Below, in pieces: positions 54,260 to 62,629 of a stretch of DNA of 64,000 bases. Source of the DNA: Sphingobacterium zeae (GTDB lineage Bacteria > Bacteroidota > Bacteroidia > Sphingobacteriales > Sphingobacteriaceae); the NCBI RefSeq assembly GCF_030818895.1, contig NZ_JAUTBA010000001.1, positions 992,001 through 1,056,000 on the forward strand. Direction: 5' to 3'. How positions within the stretch are numbered: the first letter of the stretch is position 1; every line of letters begins with the position of its first letter. The notes below the pieces were generated by a model. It was not told the origin of the DNA. It made no database searches and saw nothing but the letters and a program-made list of their open reading frames with translations. A program made the position numbers and the translations under genes.

Positions 54260-55888
54260 ATGAAAAGTTATTATATACACTATAGCATAGTCGTCGTGTG
54301 CTTGGTTCTTACCAGTTGTTCCAAATATTTTGAAGTGAATACCAACGATGTTTTGACGGAAAAAGATTATGGTCAAGAAACCAATGAACTGTATTCAGGT
54401 TATATGGGAGTTGCTGCAAAAATGCAGGCTCTGGCCGATCAAACTGTATTTTTAAGTGACTTACGAACCGATCTACTTGAACCTACGGCCAATGCACCCC
54501 AAGATTTGTGGGATTTGTACAACTACAAGGAAAAAAAGGGCAATACCTTTGCCAACCCACGCACCTATTATGATCTTATTGTAAATGCCAATGCTTATTT
54601 GGAAAAAATTAGGTCTTATCGAAAAGCAAACCCAAAAGCATTGGAGGACGAGCACTATAATGCATTGATATCTGGAACAATTCGTTTTAAAGTATGGACG
54701 TATCTGACGCTAGGGAAATTATACGGTAAGGTAGCTTATTTCGATGATTCTAAGATCGATTTAGACAATCTGTCTTCCATTCCCGTAATTTCTTTAAATG
54801 AACTGTTGCCTAAACTGGTCGCATTGATGGAAATAGGTGTGGACGGTGTTGATGGAAAGTATGTCGCGAATTGGGGCAATATTTTATTTCCAGGGGTGGC
54901 TACTAATCAGCAAGATCTCACTTGGAATATGATTTGTCCATCGCCTGAACCATTATTAATGGAGCTGTATCTGTGGACGAAGCAATATACAAAAGTGGTC
55001 GATATCGGTATTCGCTTTATCTACGACAATGGTAGTAATAAGTTTAAGGTCAGTAATGACGATTATAATGGGGAGTGGGTTCAGGTATTTACGAGGGATC
55101 CAATAACACGTACAAGAGTATTGATGAATATCGTACCCTATGATTTTGAACGAAACCAGACAAATCGCTTGATGCAGTTTTTCTCGAATCAAAGTCCTTC
55201 CTTATACTATTTAAGGCCGACGGCAGCCGCCATGCGTCGATACCAGGAACAAATTCGATATGATGGACACACCTTGGGTGATCAATATCGGGGAGAGAAT
55301 TACACCTACTTTTTACAGAACGGAGCATGGGTGATCCGCAAATTTTCGAGAGATCGGGAGAGTGCTTCGGAAATCTATAAAAATAATGTCCATATTGTCA
55401 TATACCGAGATGCTGATATACACTTTTTTATGATAGAAGCCCTCAATAACTTGGGCATGTTTGATCAGGCGGAGGCATTGTTGAATGATGGTGTAGAGTT
55501 GTATCTTTCACGAAACGCAGGCAATTTAAAGTATCCTTTTGACAATGCGGCGATGAATGTTAGCCTTGCCAGAAATTGGGGAATTAGACGTCGGGTCAAT
55601 CTCGCACCCGTGCACCCTGAAGGTGTTAGCAGAGATGATTTATCAACGACAGAAAAAGTTGATGCTTATAAGAAGGCATTAGATAAGTTAGTTGTTGAAG
55701 AGACCCTGATGGAAAGTGCGGGCGAAGCAAAGGCTTATTTTGCGATGATGCGCATTGCCGATCGTTGGAACGACCCTACAATTTTAGCCGATATCGTCGC
55801 GAAGAAGTACTCCGAAGGCCAAACGAACCAAATTCGCCAATATTTGCTGGATAGAAATCATTGGTTCGTTCAATATCCTTTAAATTAA
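54260..55888 (+). CDS. SusD-like lipoprotein (pair 3)
   Basis: This 542-residue lipoprotein has the lipobox VLTSC (Cys20) and the SusD-type start SKYFEVNTNDVLTEKDYG. Helical TPR-like regions are visible (IRFKVWTYLTLGKLYGKVAY, YRDADIHFFMIEALNNLGM). The C-terminus carries KLVVEETLMESAGEAKAYFA in place of the common DERxxELxGEGxRWxD motif, so it is a divergent member like its SusC partner. It is the last gene of the long operon, and no strong terminator is visible after it. The GntR regulator gene starts 209 bp downstream. Confidence 0.88.
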   Translation: MKSYYIHYSIVVVCLVLTSCSKYFEVNTNDVLTEKDYGQETNELYSGYMGVAAKMQALADQTVFLSDLRTDLLEPTANAPQDLWDLYNYKEKKGNTFANPRTYYDLIVNANAYLEKIRSYRKANPKALEDEHYNALISGTIRFKVWTYLTLGKLYGKVAYFDDSKIDLDNLSSIPVISLNELLPKLVALMEIGVDGVDGKYVANWGNILFPGVATNQQDLTWNMICPSPEPLLMELYLWTKQYTKVVDIGIRFIYDNGSNKFKVSNDDYNGEWVQVFTRDPITRTRVLMNIVPYDFERNQTNRLMQFFSNQSPSLYYLRPTAAAMRRYQEQIRYDGHTLGDQYRGENYTYFLQNGAWVIRKFSRDRESASEIYKNNVHIVIYRDADIHFFMIEALNNLGMFDQAEALLNDGVELYLSRNAGNLKYPFDNAAMNVSLARNWGIRRRVNLAPVHPEGVSRDDLSTTEKVDAYKKALDKLVVEETLMESAGEAKAYFAMMRIADRWNDPTILADIVAKKYSEGQTNQIRQYLLDRNHWFVQYPLN

Positions 55889-56097
55889 ACTTCAGTTACA
55901 TTTTAAGCGGCTCAATATATAACGATTTCAATTGTTAAAAAATTCACTGTTAAAATAAGGGGATGTTTATATGATTCGAAGGCAGTAGATTTTTGTCATG
56001 GGCTGAATCGCAAAAGATCTTTGAAAACGGTGGTTTTTAAGTTTTTTTTAAAAAGTTATGAACAAATCGTTAATTTTATATTTCTTAAAATCTAACA

Positions 56098-57135
56098 ATG
56101 ACCAATTCAGTAAATCAATTTTTAAAAACTTTAGAAATTAGTGATTTCTCTGCTACTCCAAAGTATTTGCAATTGGCAAATACCATCACCGATGCCGTAA
56201 GAAACGAAATATTGGTCCGAGATGATATGTTGCCTTCCATTAATGAGTTAAGTGCCTATTTAGAAATATCACGTGATACCGTTGAAAAGGCTTACCGATA
56301 CCTGAAGAAAAATGAGGTTATTGCTTCGAACCCCGGTAAGGGCTATTATGTGCATAAAACAGATGTACAATCGAAACTTAAGATTGCAATCTTTCTGAAT
56401 AAACTCAGTGCGCATAAAAAGATTGTGTATGATTCCTTTGCAAAGGAATTAAGTGACTATGCGAATTTGGATTTGTTTGTTTATAATTCAGATCTATCGT
56501 ATTTAAATACACTTTTAGGGAGTCTAACGAAAACTTATGACCATTATGTTCTTTTTCCACACTTTAAAGAAGGTAGGGATAAGGCCCCGGATATTATACG
56601 GAAAATCCCTTCAGAAAAGCTAATGTTATTGGGTAAGTTTATCGAAGATGTACCTGGCGATTTTCCAGCTGTTTATGAGAACTATGAACAGGATATTTAC
56701 TCCGCTCTGGAGGAAGCTAATGAAGTTTTGAGTAAATACAAAAGCTTAAAACTGGTCTTTCCGGACTACAGTGATTTTCCAAAGGCTATTATCAAAGGAT
56801 TTTATAAATTTTGTCAGCAATATGCTTTTGATCACGAATTAGTTTCTGATATCGATGAAGAGAAGGTAGAGAAGGGAACGTGCTACATTAATATTATCGA
56901 AGATGATCTTGTAAAACTGCTGAACAAAGTGATACAGAAAAAATTGGTCATCGGAACTGACGTTGGTGTGATCTCCTATAATGAAACACCATTGAAAAAA
57001 TTTATTCTCAATGGTATCACAACCATATCGACTGATTTTGAAATGATGGGACGTTTAGCGGCCGAATTGATTATTAAAAAGTCCAAAGACCGTGTTGAGG
57101 TTCCATTTTATTTGAAAGTTAGATCATCGATTTAG
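56098..57135 (+). CDS. GntR-family transcriptional regulator with sugar-binding-like domain
   Basis: This 345-residue regulator has an N-terminal winged helix (about 15-85: YLQLANTITDAVRNEILVR, SINELSAYLEISRDTVEKAY, then GKGYYV at the wing). The remaining 255 residues resemble a periplasmic-binding/LacI-type effector domain (FDHELVSDIDEEKVEKG, GLITTIST-like C-terminus). Regulators of this build control sugar operons in Bacteroidetes, so it may sense L-rhamnose or a pectin derivative. It is the only regulator in the window, placed at the far end from the rha operon. Its 209-bp upstream region has the palindrome AAAGATCTTT and a TATATTTC -7-like element. The ligand is unknown. Confidence 0.83.
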   Translation: MTNSVNQFLKTLEISDFSATPKYLQLANTITDAVRNEILVRDDMLPSINELSAYLEISRDTVEKAYRYLKKNEVIASNPGKGYYVHKTDVQSKLKIAIFLNKLSAHKKIVYDSFAKELSDYANLDLFVYNSDLSYLNTLLGSLTKTYDHYVLFPHFKEGRDKAPDIIRKIPSEKLMLLGKFIEDVPGDFPAVYENYEQDIYSALEEANEVLSKYKSLKLVFPDYSDFPKAIIKGFYKFCQQYAFDHELVSDIDEEKVEKGTCYINIIEDDLVKLLNKVIQKKLVIGTDVGVISYNETPLKKFILNGITTISTDFEMMGRLAAELIIKKSKDRVEVPFYLKVRSSI

Positions 57136-57244
57136 AACCAGGATATAATAATGAGTTCTTCGCATAGCGGGGGAATATACATAAGGAATGCGCAGTCCAA
57201 AATCTGTGCCGATATTAGCTGTCTTTTTGTAATAGAGGCAGTTG

Positions 57245-57300
57245 TATATAAAAGAAAAAGACTGGTTAATTAGCGTCAACCAGTCTTTTTCTTTTATATA
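57245..57300. terminator. bidirectional terminator between GntR and DUF4136 genes
   Basis: The 23-bp arms at 57245-57267 and 57278-57300 are perfect reverse complements (core AAAAAGACTGGTT / AACCAGTCTTTTT), with a 10-nt loop and A/T flanks on both sides. It serves the two convergent genes and marks the right edge of the pectin locus. Confidence 0.92.
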
Positions 57301-57310
57301 TAAACTTCGT

Positions 57311-57883
57311 TTATTTTTTTAAGGTCTTCACCGGAAACAGTTCAATAACACCTTTTGCAACCTTGCTGATGTTATTAATTGCTTTTTCTGGGTTATCGAC
57401 ATCTCCTGATCCGCGTGCCTGCCAAATCACTGCATTTGTTTTGCGGTCAATAGCTTCAATAATTAGATGACCATAACGATAGCGCTCTTTTGCAACTGGG
57501 TAATAGCCGCCACCGTAGTAATAGGGTGAAAACCACGGACGATACCATCCCCAGGGTCCACCCCAGCCGTAGTAACCGCCGCCACCATAGACCAAGCGAC
57601 TCTTATTATTGACAATCGTGATGTATCGAAATAGCAAATCAGGGTTATCTTTGGAATATTGAAGGCCTTTTGCTTCTAAAGCAGTATTAGCTGCGTCCAA
57701 GATATTGGTTTTAGCGATATCATTGTCAAAATAAGACTTTGATAACGAGTCGACCGGAGGTAACCAAGCATACGTCTTAAATGGCGTAAAATCCATCTTT
57801 TCTACCCGTGTGGTATTGTATTGATAAGACGAACATGATGCGAGTGCAACGCAAAGCACCAAAAATAATAGAATCTTTTTCAT
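57311..57883 (-). CDS. DUF4136-family lipoprotein
   Basis: This 190-residue lipoprotein has the lipobox ALASC (Cys17) and the DUF4136 pattern: FTPFKTYAWLPPVD near 35, ILDAANTALEAKGLQYS near 65 and the late HLIIEAIDRKTNAVIWQARG. Between about residues 98 and 128 there is a Gly/Tyr/Trp-rich stretch (YGGGGYYGWGGPWGWY), common in this family and probably an exposed loop. Its function is unknown; such proteins are envelope-associated. It converges on the GntR gene with a shared terminator and is followed upstream by a 331-bp gap. It is not obviously related to the pectin genes. Confidence 0.86.
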   Translation of the reverse strand: MKKILLFLVLCVALASCSSYQYNTTRVEKMDFTPFKTYAWLPPVDSLSKSYFDNDIAKTNILDAANTALEAKGLQYSKDNPDLLFRYITIVNNKSRLVYGGGGYYGWGGPWGWYRPWFSPYYYGGGYYPVAKERYRYGHLIIEAIDRKTNAVIWQARGSGDVDNPEKAINNISKVAKGVIELFPVKTLKK

Positions 57884-58214
57884 CGTAGTAATTATTTATA
57901 AGTGTGATCTCATTGGTGTAAATGAGCTCGTTTCACTCGGTTTGTTTATTAACTGTGATGAATCTACCATGAGTATTTTATCACCGTATTTAGCGGCCAA
58001 CTCATGATGGTTCATGGCCTATATTGAACTTATATTTATTTAACTAATTTGTTTTTATTCCTTATCGTATACCTTTCAAGTGTAAAAATATTACAGTTGA
58101 CGGTCTTTATGGCAATTGTTTCTTTATCCTCCGGGATGCTATTATCCTTTTTGATTTCACAACCTATTACTTTAGACAAAAAACTATAAATATGGTTTAA
58201 TCGTAATTGTAAAA
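57884..58214. other. 331-bp intergenic region between DUF4136 and nadE genes
   Basis: It must contain the promoter of the DUF4136 gene (minus strand) and the 3' end of the nadE transcript. I see no exact -7 consensus and only a weak hairpin near 58135. No gene is apparent. Confidence 0.4.
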
Positions 58215-59858
58215 TTAATAAGGATATTTTGCCACTAGCGGAATCTGTCTTCCAGGACCAAATGCTTTTGGACTGATCCGCAGGATAGGAGGAGCTTGAA
58301 AACGTTTGAATTCAGCATTATTAACCAATTTACATATCCTTTCTACTAACGATTGTTCGAAGCCCATTGCTACAACCTCAGATCCTGCTTTCTCATTTTC
58401 GATGAGTTCAAAGAGGATTTGATCCAATAGTTCATATTCCGGTAAGGAGTCTGAATCTTTTTGATCTGGCCGAAGTTCTGCGGAAGGTGCTTTTTCAATG
58501 GTATTGATTGGAATGATTTCCCGTTCTCGATTGATATAGCGTGCTAAATCATAGGCTTTGGATTTGTAAACATCACCGATTACAGAGATGGAACCTGCCA
58601 TATCACCATAGAGCGTACCGTATCCTACAGCAGCTTCACTTTTATTGGACGTATTGAGCAGGATATGACCAAACTTATTAGAAACGGCCATCAAAATTAC
58701 AGCACGGGCGCGTGCTTGTATATTTTCCTCAGTCGTATCGGGTTGTAGATTCTCAAAAAGAGGGGCCAAGCTATGCTCGTATGCATTAGCAATATCTTTG
58801 ATGGGAACGATATGGTGTTTGCAGCCAGTGTTGTTGACCAGATCCATGGCATCTTTTATCGAATGGTCGGAAGAATAAACCGATGGCATCAGTATGGCCA
58901 ATACATTATGGGCCCCGAGAGCCTCGCAGGCCAAGGCAGCAACCAAGGCCGAATCCAGTCCGCCCGACAGGCCTAAAACTGCCTTTCTGAAACCAGATTT
59001 TTGAAAATAATCACGAAGGCCCAGGATTAATGCATCATGCACAAGCTCCATCTCAGATTTAGGGTGCTTCGGAGCGGCTGTGGTGGAGATTATATTTTGT
59101 TGATGATAGGTTATAAATTGAAGATCCTCTTCAAAGCTTTTTAGTTCAGCGACCGTTGTACCTTCATTATTCAAGGCAATGGAGCGTCCATCAAATATAA
59201 TATCCATGTGAGCCCCAATTTGATTAACATAAATAAGCGGTCTGCCCGACTTTTTGACCTGCTGACTAAGAACTTTAACGCGTTCCTCAAAATGCGTATA
59301 GGAAAAAGGAGAGGCCGCTATGTTGATGAGTAGGTCTGGATTTTCTCTTCTCAGTTCTGCCATGGGATCGCCAACGTACGAATTGCCACCCTCGTCATCG
59401 TCCCACAGATCTTCGCAAATTGTTAGGGCAATCTTTACGCCGTTCAGTTCGATGCAGTTGAAAACTCTACTAGGTTCAAAATAGCGATATTCATCAAATA
59501 CATCATAATCAGGCAAAAGACCTTTTTTAACAACGTCCTTTACGATTCCATGTTCGATAAATACAGCAGAATTGTAGAGTTCTTTACCTTCAGGATCACC
59601 GTTTTTGAAGGGTGCTCCAATGATACAGGCGATATCCTGGCACTGTGCAGCGATTTGATGAATAGCTTCATCACATTGATGTTTGAATGCCTTATTTCTC
59701 AAGAGGTCCTTGGCAGGATATCCGCCAATTGCGAGTTCAGCGAAGATAATAAGATCGGCAGCTGCTTCTTTGGCCTGTTGGATGGCGCTAATTATTTTTT
59801 TAGTATTTGCTTCAAAATTACCGATATGGTAATTTAACTGTGCTAAAGCTATTTTCAT
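58215..59858 (-). CDS. nadE: glutamine-dependent NAD+ synthetase
   Basis: This 547-residue cytoplasmic enzyme makes NAD+ from deamido-NAD+, ATP and glutamine. Residues 1 to about 255 are a nitrilase-type glutaminase with the triad Glu41 (FAELAIGGYP), Lys112 (KKGLLPDYDVFDEYRYFEP) and Cys148 (ALTICEDLWDD). Residues about 270-547 are the synthetase with the ATP-binding P-loop SGGLDS at 298-303, NTSNKSEAAVGYGTLYGDMA and the C-terminal APPILRISPKAFGPGR. The two-domain length is normal for bacteria without a separate glutaminase. It is a single gene with a likely -7 element TAAATTTG at 59917-59910. It is a housekeeping gene. Confidence 0.97.
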   Translation of the reverse strand: MKIALAQLNYHIGNFEANTKKIISAIQQAKEAAADLIIFAELAIGGYPAKDLLRNKAFKHQCDEAIHQIAAQCQDIACIIGAPFKNGDPEGKELYNSAVFIEHGIVKDVVKKGLLPDYDVFDEYRYFEPSRVFNCIELNGVKIALTICEDLWDDDEGGNSYVGDPMAELRRENPDLLINIAASPFSYTHFEERVKVLSQQVKKSGRPLIYVNQIGAHMDIIFDGRSIALNNEGTTVAELKSFEEDLQFITYHQQNIISTTAAPKHPKSEMELVHDALILGLRDYFQKSGFRKAVLGLSGGLDSALVAALACEALGAHNVLAILMPSVYSSDHSIKDAMDLVNNTGCKHHIVPIKDIANAYEHSLAPLFENLQPDTTEENIQARARAVILMAVSNKFGHILLNTSNKSEAAVGYGTLYGDMAGSISVIGDVYKSKAYDLARYINREREIIPINTIEKAPSAELRPDQKDSDSLPEYELLDQILFELIENEKAGSEVVAMGFEQSLVERICKLVNNAEFKRFQAPPILRISPKAFGPGRQIPLVAKYPY

Positions 59859-59909
59859 ATGCTATTGATCGTCTAAAAATAAGATACCTAATTATGGAGG
59901 ATCTTCTCA

Positions 59910-59917
59910 CAAATTTA
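59910..59917 (-). promoter_or_regulatory. candidate -7 element of nadE
   Basis: On the minus strand this reads TAAATTTG, an exact TAnnTTTG match 51 bp before the nadE start. No good TTTG is found 19 bp further upstream. Confidence 0.4.
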
Positions 59918-60200
59918 TTTCTTTTTTTTGATACTAAGCTTGCTCTTATTCGAATAAAGGAAAGTTAACCAAGAGAAATCGATGTTTGTACCCTGTATGT
60001 TACCGATGTAGCAATATATAGGGTTATTTGTAAGGTATACATAGAAATAAGCTAAGGGAATTGAATCGAATGGGGGCCGCTTCTTTGAGGCAGCAATAGC
60101 CTTTAAGCAAATCGGGGGGAGAGAATGAATAGTTTAACAGTATGAGATATGCTAAATTGTTTTAACATAATTTTAACAACGTTAAATGCTGTTAAATTTC

Positions 60201-60231
60201 TTGACATGAATGCAGATGTATAGTACCTTTG
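60201..60231 (+). promoter_or_regulatory. promoter of a putative small RNA
   Basis: TTG (60201-60203), 20 bp, TACCTTTG (60224-60231), an exact TAnnTTTG with an acceptable -33 element. No gene lies downstream on this strand; a terminator follows about 80 bp later. Confidence 0.55.
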
Positions 60232-60236
60232 ATATA

Positions 60237-60341
60237 TCAAAAGCAACGAAAGATATTAAAAATAATATATAAAGAACTTTTCATAATTTAGGTTAATAAT
60301 TGGTTAGGTAAAGCTCGGAGTTCCCCACTTCGAGCTTTTTT
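60237..60341 (+). ncRNA. putative small RNA of about 105 nt
   Basis: The segment runs from a good Bacteroidetes promoter to a terminator-like hairpin: AAAGCTCG (60310-60317) with CGAGCTTT (60331-60338) and a T-tract. An inner AGT/ACT pair extends the stem. Both neighbouring genes are on the other strand, and there is no ORF with a start codon in the segment, so it would be a stand-alone transcript. It does not match any RNA family I can name. The rest of the 59859-60583 gap shows no gene. Confidence 0.42.
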
Positions 60342-60517
60342 ATTATAAACATTTCGCATTCGGTTTTTGCACCCAATTCATTTCCATCCCAATTTGATTT
60401 GTTAATGTATAGGAGGGATTCCTTTGTTACATAAGCACAGTTACTTTCATTTTTTTAATTTAATTCTTAACGGCAGCAAATGGAGATTAAGTTGTAACCA
60501 ACTTGTACCATTTTAAA

Positions 60518-60552
60518 AATGGTGTTAGGATTTTTTAGATTCTAACACCATT
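60518..60552 (-). terminator. terminator of the FKBP gene ending at 60584
   Basis: AATGGTGTTAG (60518-60528) pairs perfectly with CTAACACCATT (60542-60552). Read on the minus strand it is followed by TTTAAAATGG, a modest T-tract. Confidence 0.65.
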
Positions 60553-60583
60553 GTATACAAGAGAACTTATAGTTAAAATATTT

Positions 60584-61183
60584 TTATTTAATGTCTACCA
60601 CTTCAATCACGAAGTCTAAGGGTGAGTTGGCAGGAATTGGCCCTACCGCTCGGTTTCCATAACAGAATTTAGAAGGCGCCATGATATGAATTTTAGCACC
60701 TTTTTGAAGCCCTTTCTCTGTCAGTCCTCCGAGATCTACATCACCTATTTTTTTAGGAGCAAATGCGAATGTCCAAGCTGGTATAAGCGTGCTCTCGAAA
60801 GGATAATTATAACCGGTATTGGTGAGGAGCTCAAAGCTAGCCGTTTTATCGGTTTCAGTTTGGTCGAAAATACTGCCATTTAATAGGCGACCAGTATACT
60901 TTACAGTTGGATTAACTTTAAAGGCTTTAGCATTTAAGGTATCCACAATTTTATATTGATAATTTCCTGTGCCTTCAGCTAAAATTTTATACCAAATGCC
61001 TGTCTCGCTATTGTATTGGGCATCGGGATACTTTTGGCTAACATAATTTTTAAGTGCGACGGAGTCTGTTTTAAATTGTGCAGCTGCATCGTAAATCGGC
61101 GCATCATCACTTTTGGCACAGCTAATAATAATGAAAGCGATTGCTGTAATTCCTAAAAATAATGGTGATAACAATTTTTTCAT
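60584..61183 (-). CDS. FKBP-type peptidyl-prolyl isomerase-like lipoprotein (copy 1)
   Basis: This 199-residue lipoprotein has the lipobox IISC (Cys22). I chose the ATG at 61183; an upstream in-frame ATG at 61222 adds 13 residues before the signal. The FKBP-like domain occupies about 85-199: VKYTGRLLNGSIFDQTE, GLTEKGLQKGAKIHIMAPSK and the closing FVIEVVDIK. It should act on protein folding in the envelope. Gly/Asp positions of the active site are partly kept, so activity is uncertain. A paralogue lies 200 bp upstream. A probable -7 element is at 61239-61246 and a terminator at 60518. Confidence 0.84.
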   Translation of the reverse strand: MKKLLSPLFLGITAIAFIIISCAKSDDAPIYDAAAQFKTDSVALKNYVSQKYPDAQYNSETGIWYKILAEGTGNYQYKIVDTLNAKAFKVNPTVKYTGRLLNGSIFDQTETDKTASFELLTNTGYNYPFESTLIPAWTFAFAPKKIGDVDLGGLTEKGLQKGAKIHIMAPSKFCYGNRAVGPIPANSPLDFVIEVVDIK

Positions 61184-61238
61184 GGTATTATTTGTTAGTT
61201 TTTCAATAAGTGGCCATTTCATTGTGAAATTGGCCCAG

Positions 61239-61246
61239 CAAATGTA
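61239..61246 (-). promoter_or_regulatory. candidate -7 element of FKBP copy 1
   Basis: On the minus strand this reads TACATTTG, an exact TAnnTTTG match 55 bp before the chosen start. The -33 region is A-rich without a clear TTTG. Confidence 0.4.
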
Positions 61247-61330
61247 TAAGATTTTTTTCTTTTTGTATATTTACGCCTAAATAATTAACAAATTGATACA
61301 GTAATTTACATTTCTGTATTAAGATCTGCC

Positions 61331-61367
61331 AAAAAAAGCCATTCTCATTAAGAAAATGGCTTTTTTT
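61331..61367. terminator. terminator of FKBP copy 2, symmetrical
   Basis: AAAAAAAGCCATT (61331-61343) pairs with AATGGCTTTTTTT (61355-61367). The A and T tracts make it work on both strands; the minus-strand FKBP copy 2 ends 17 bp away. Confidence 0.85.
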
Positions 61368-61383
61368 AGCACGGCTTATTTGT

Positions 61384-62070
61384 TTAGTTGGAGGTAGCAG
61401 ATCCAATACTTAACAATTCGATTGTATACACAACTGGTGTATTCTTAGGTACTGTCACCTTCTCACTGCCTTTGGTATATTCATTTTGATCAAACGAATA
61501 ATATGAAGGCGCAATAAAAGTAATTTTATCTCCTTTTTGTAATCCTTTTGGAAGTAATCCGTGTGGGTAATAATCTATGCCATTCTGTTTAATTACAGGA
61601 GGCGTAAAGGCTCTCATCCATCCTACATTATATATATTGATGGCTTTGTATATATCAGTATAAACAGCTGGTGAACCAACTGGATTTTTATCAAAAACTC
61701 TTCCATCCATTAACTCTCCTTGAAAATTGAAAGTTGCCGCAAAAGGTGTAATCGCAGGACCATTATTTGTTAAAGTGATACCATATGTATAAGGTGTAGC
61801 GGTTTCTTTAGCATATTCGATTTTGTACCAAATACCTTTTGATAGCAAAGAGTCTGAACGCTTAGCATCGTTACCCCACTTCTGTCTCGCGTAAGCTTCC
61901 AAAAGAGGTGCTTGATCTTTATATAAAGAATCTTGTCTTGCTTTCTCCTTTTTTATCGCCTCTTCTTGTTGTTTGTAATAGGCGTCCCAATCAAAATTAT
62001 CTTTATTACAAGCTGTAAAAAGAATGCCTAGACACAAAAACGCCATTAAAAATTTTGTGATATTTTTCAT
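61384..62070 (-). CDS. FKBP-type peptidyl-prolyl isomerase-like lipoprotein (copy 2)
   Basis: This 228-residue lipoprotein has the lipobox LFTAC (Cys21) followed by NKDNFDWDAYYKQQEEAIKK, a charged helix. The FKBP-like domain shares landmarks with copy 1: GIWYKI near 80, FNFQGELMDGRVFDK and GLLPKGLQKGDKITFIAPS, ending with VVYTIELLSIG. The two genes are in the same orientation and probably arose by duplication, but each has its own terminator. It should assist folding in the periplasm or at the outer membrane. It starts 74 bp downstream of the thioredoxin-like gene's stop codon, and no clear promoter consensus was seen in that gap. Confidence 0.84.
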   Translation of the reverse strand: MKNITKFLMAFLCLGILFTACNKDNFDWDAYYKQQEEAIKKEKARQDSLYKDQAPLLEAYARQKWGNDAKRSDSLLSKGIWYKIEYAKETATPYTYGITLTNNGPAITPFAATFNFQGELMDGRVFDKNPVGSPAVYTDIYKAINIYNVGWMRAFTPPVIKQNGIDYYPHGLLPKGLQKGDKITFIAPSYYSFDQNEYTKGSEKVTVPKNTPVVYTIELLSIGSATSN

Positions 62071-62144
62071 AATTTCTTAAAGTGTGTATTAATTATAAAA
62101 CTCAAAACGCAGGCTGGACAAACTTCGCTACATCAAATGTTAAA

Positions 62145-62612
62145 TTATTCTAAAAAAGCATATAACTCTTTTGAATTCAAGTATTTTTGTCGTATGCTTT
62201 TTAGATGAAATTTAGAGTCCAGCCTTAAAATACTCGGAAAGACAAACTGTTTTCCCTGCAGTAATTGTACTGCTAATGGATGGTATTTCCCTACTTTCTT
62301 TTTTCTGCTCAGTGACTTCCATATGCTGTTGTCGAAAACAATCTCTTCGGTAGATTCGGCATCGTACTTCACCGCATAGTAACGCTGGTTAATTAATTCA
62401 ATAATTTCTCTTTTTGTAAAGATTTCTTGCTCCATTTTTCTGCAGTAGCTACACCAATCGGTATGGATGAAAAGCAGTGTTTCCCTTGGCTCAACAGCAA
62501 GTAAAGAATCAAGCTGTTCGAAGCTGATCCAATTAATCCGCTCTTGCCCAAAGTGACAGAGCGGATAAAATAGCATCATCGACATAACGTATATTTTCCT
62601 GATATGCTTCAT
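62145..62612 (-). CDS. exported thioredoxin-like protein (CxxC)
   Basis: This 155-residue protein has a signal peptide (about 1-22) and a thioredoxin-fold segment TLLFIHTDWCSYCRKMEQEI with the redox pair Cys54 and Cys57. The Cys-Ser-Tyr-Cys active site and the following KREIIELINQRYYAVKYDAE match the thioredoxin-7/DUF255-like group. The usual cis-proline region may be FVFPSILRLDS. It should act as a periplasmic thiol reductase or oxidase. It starts 17 bp after the TonB-dependent receptor gene, so the two are one operon, which suggests a role in maturation of, or metal handling with, that receptor. Confidence 0.85.
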   Translation of the reverse strand: MKHIRKIYVMSMMLFYPLCHFGQERINWISFEQLDSLLAVEPRETLLFIHTDWCSYCRKMEQEIFTKREIIELINQRYYAVKYDAESTEEIVFDNSIWKSLSRKKKVGKYHPLAVQLLQGKQFVFPSILRLDSKFHLKSIRQKYLNSKELYAFLE

Positions 62613-62629
62613 AGATCAGTTATTGTATT

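Noticed and set aside
57151..57273. Small + strand ORF of about 40 codons after the GntR gene
   Set aside because: It runs into the terminator stem, has low-quality composition and no recognisable motif.
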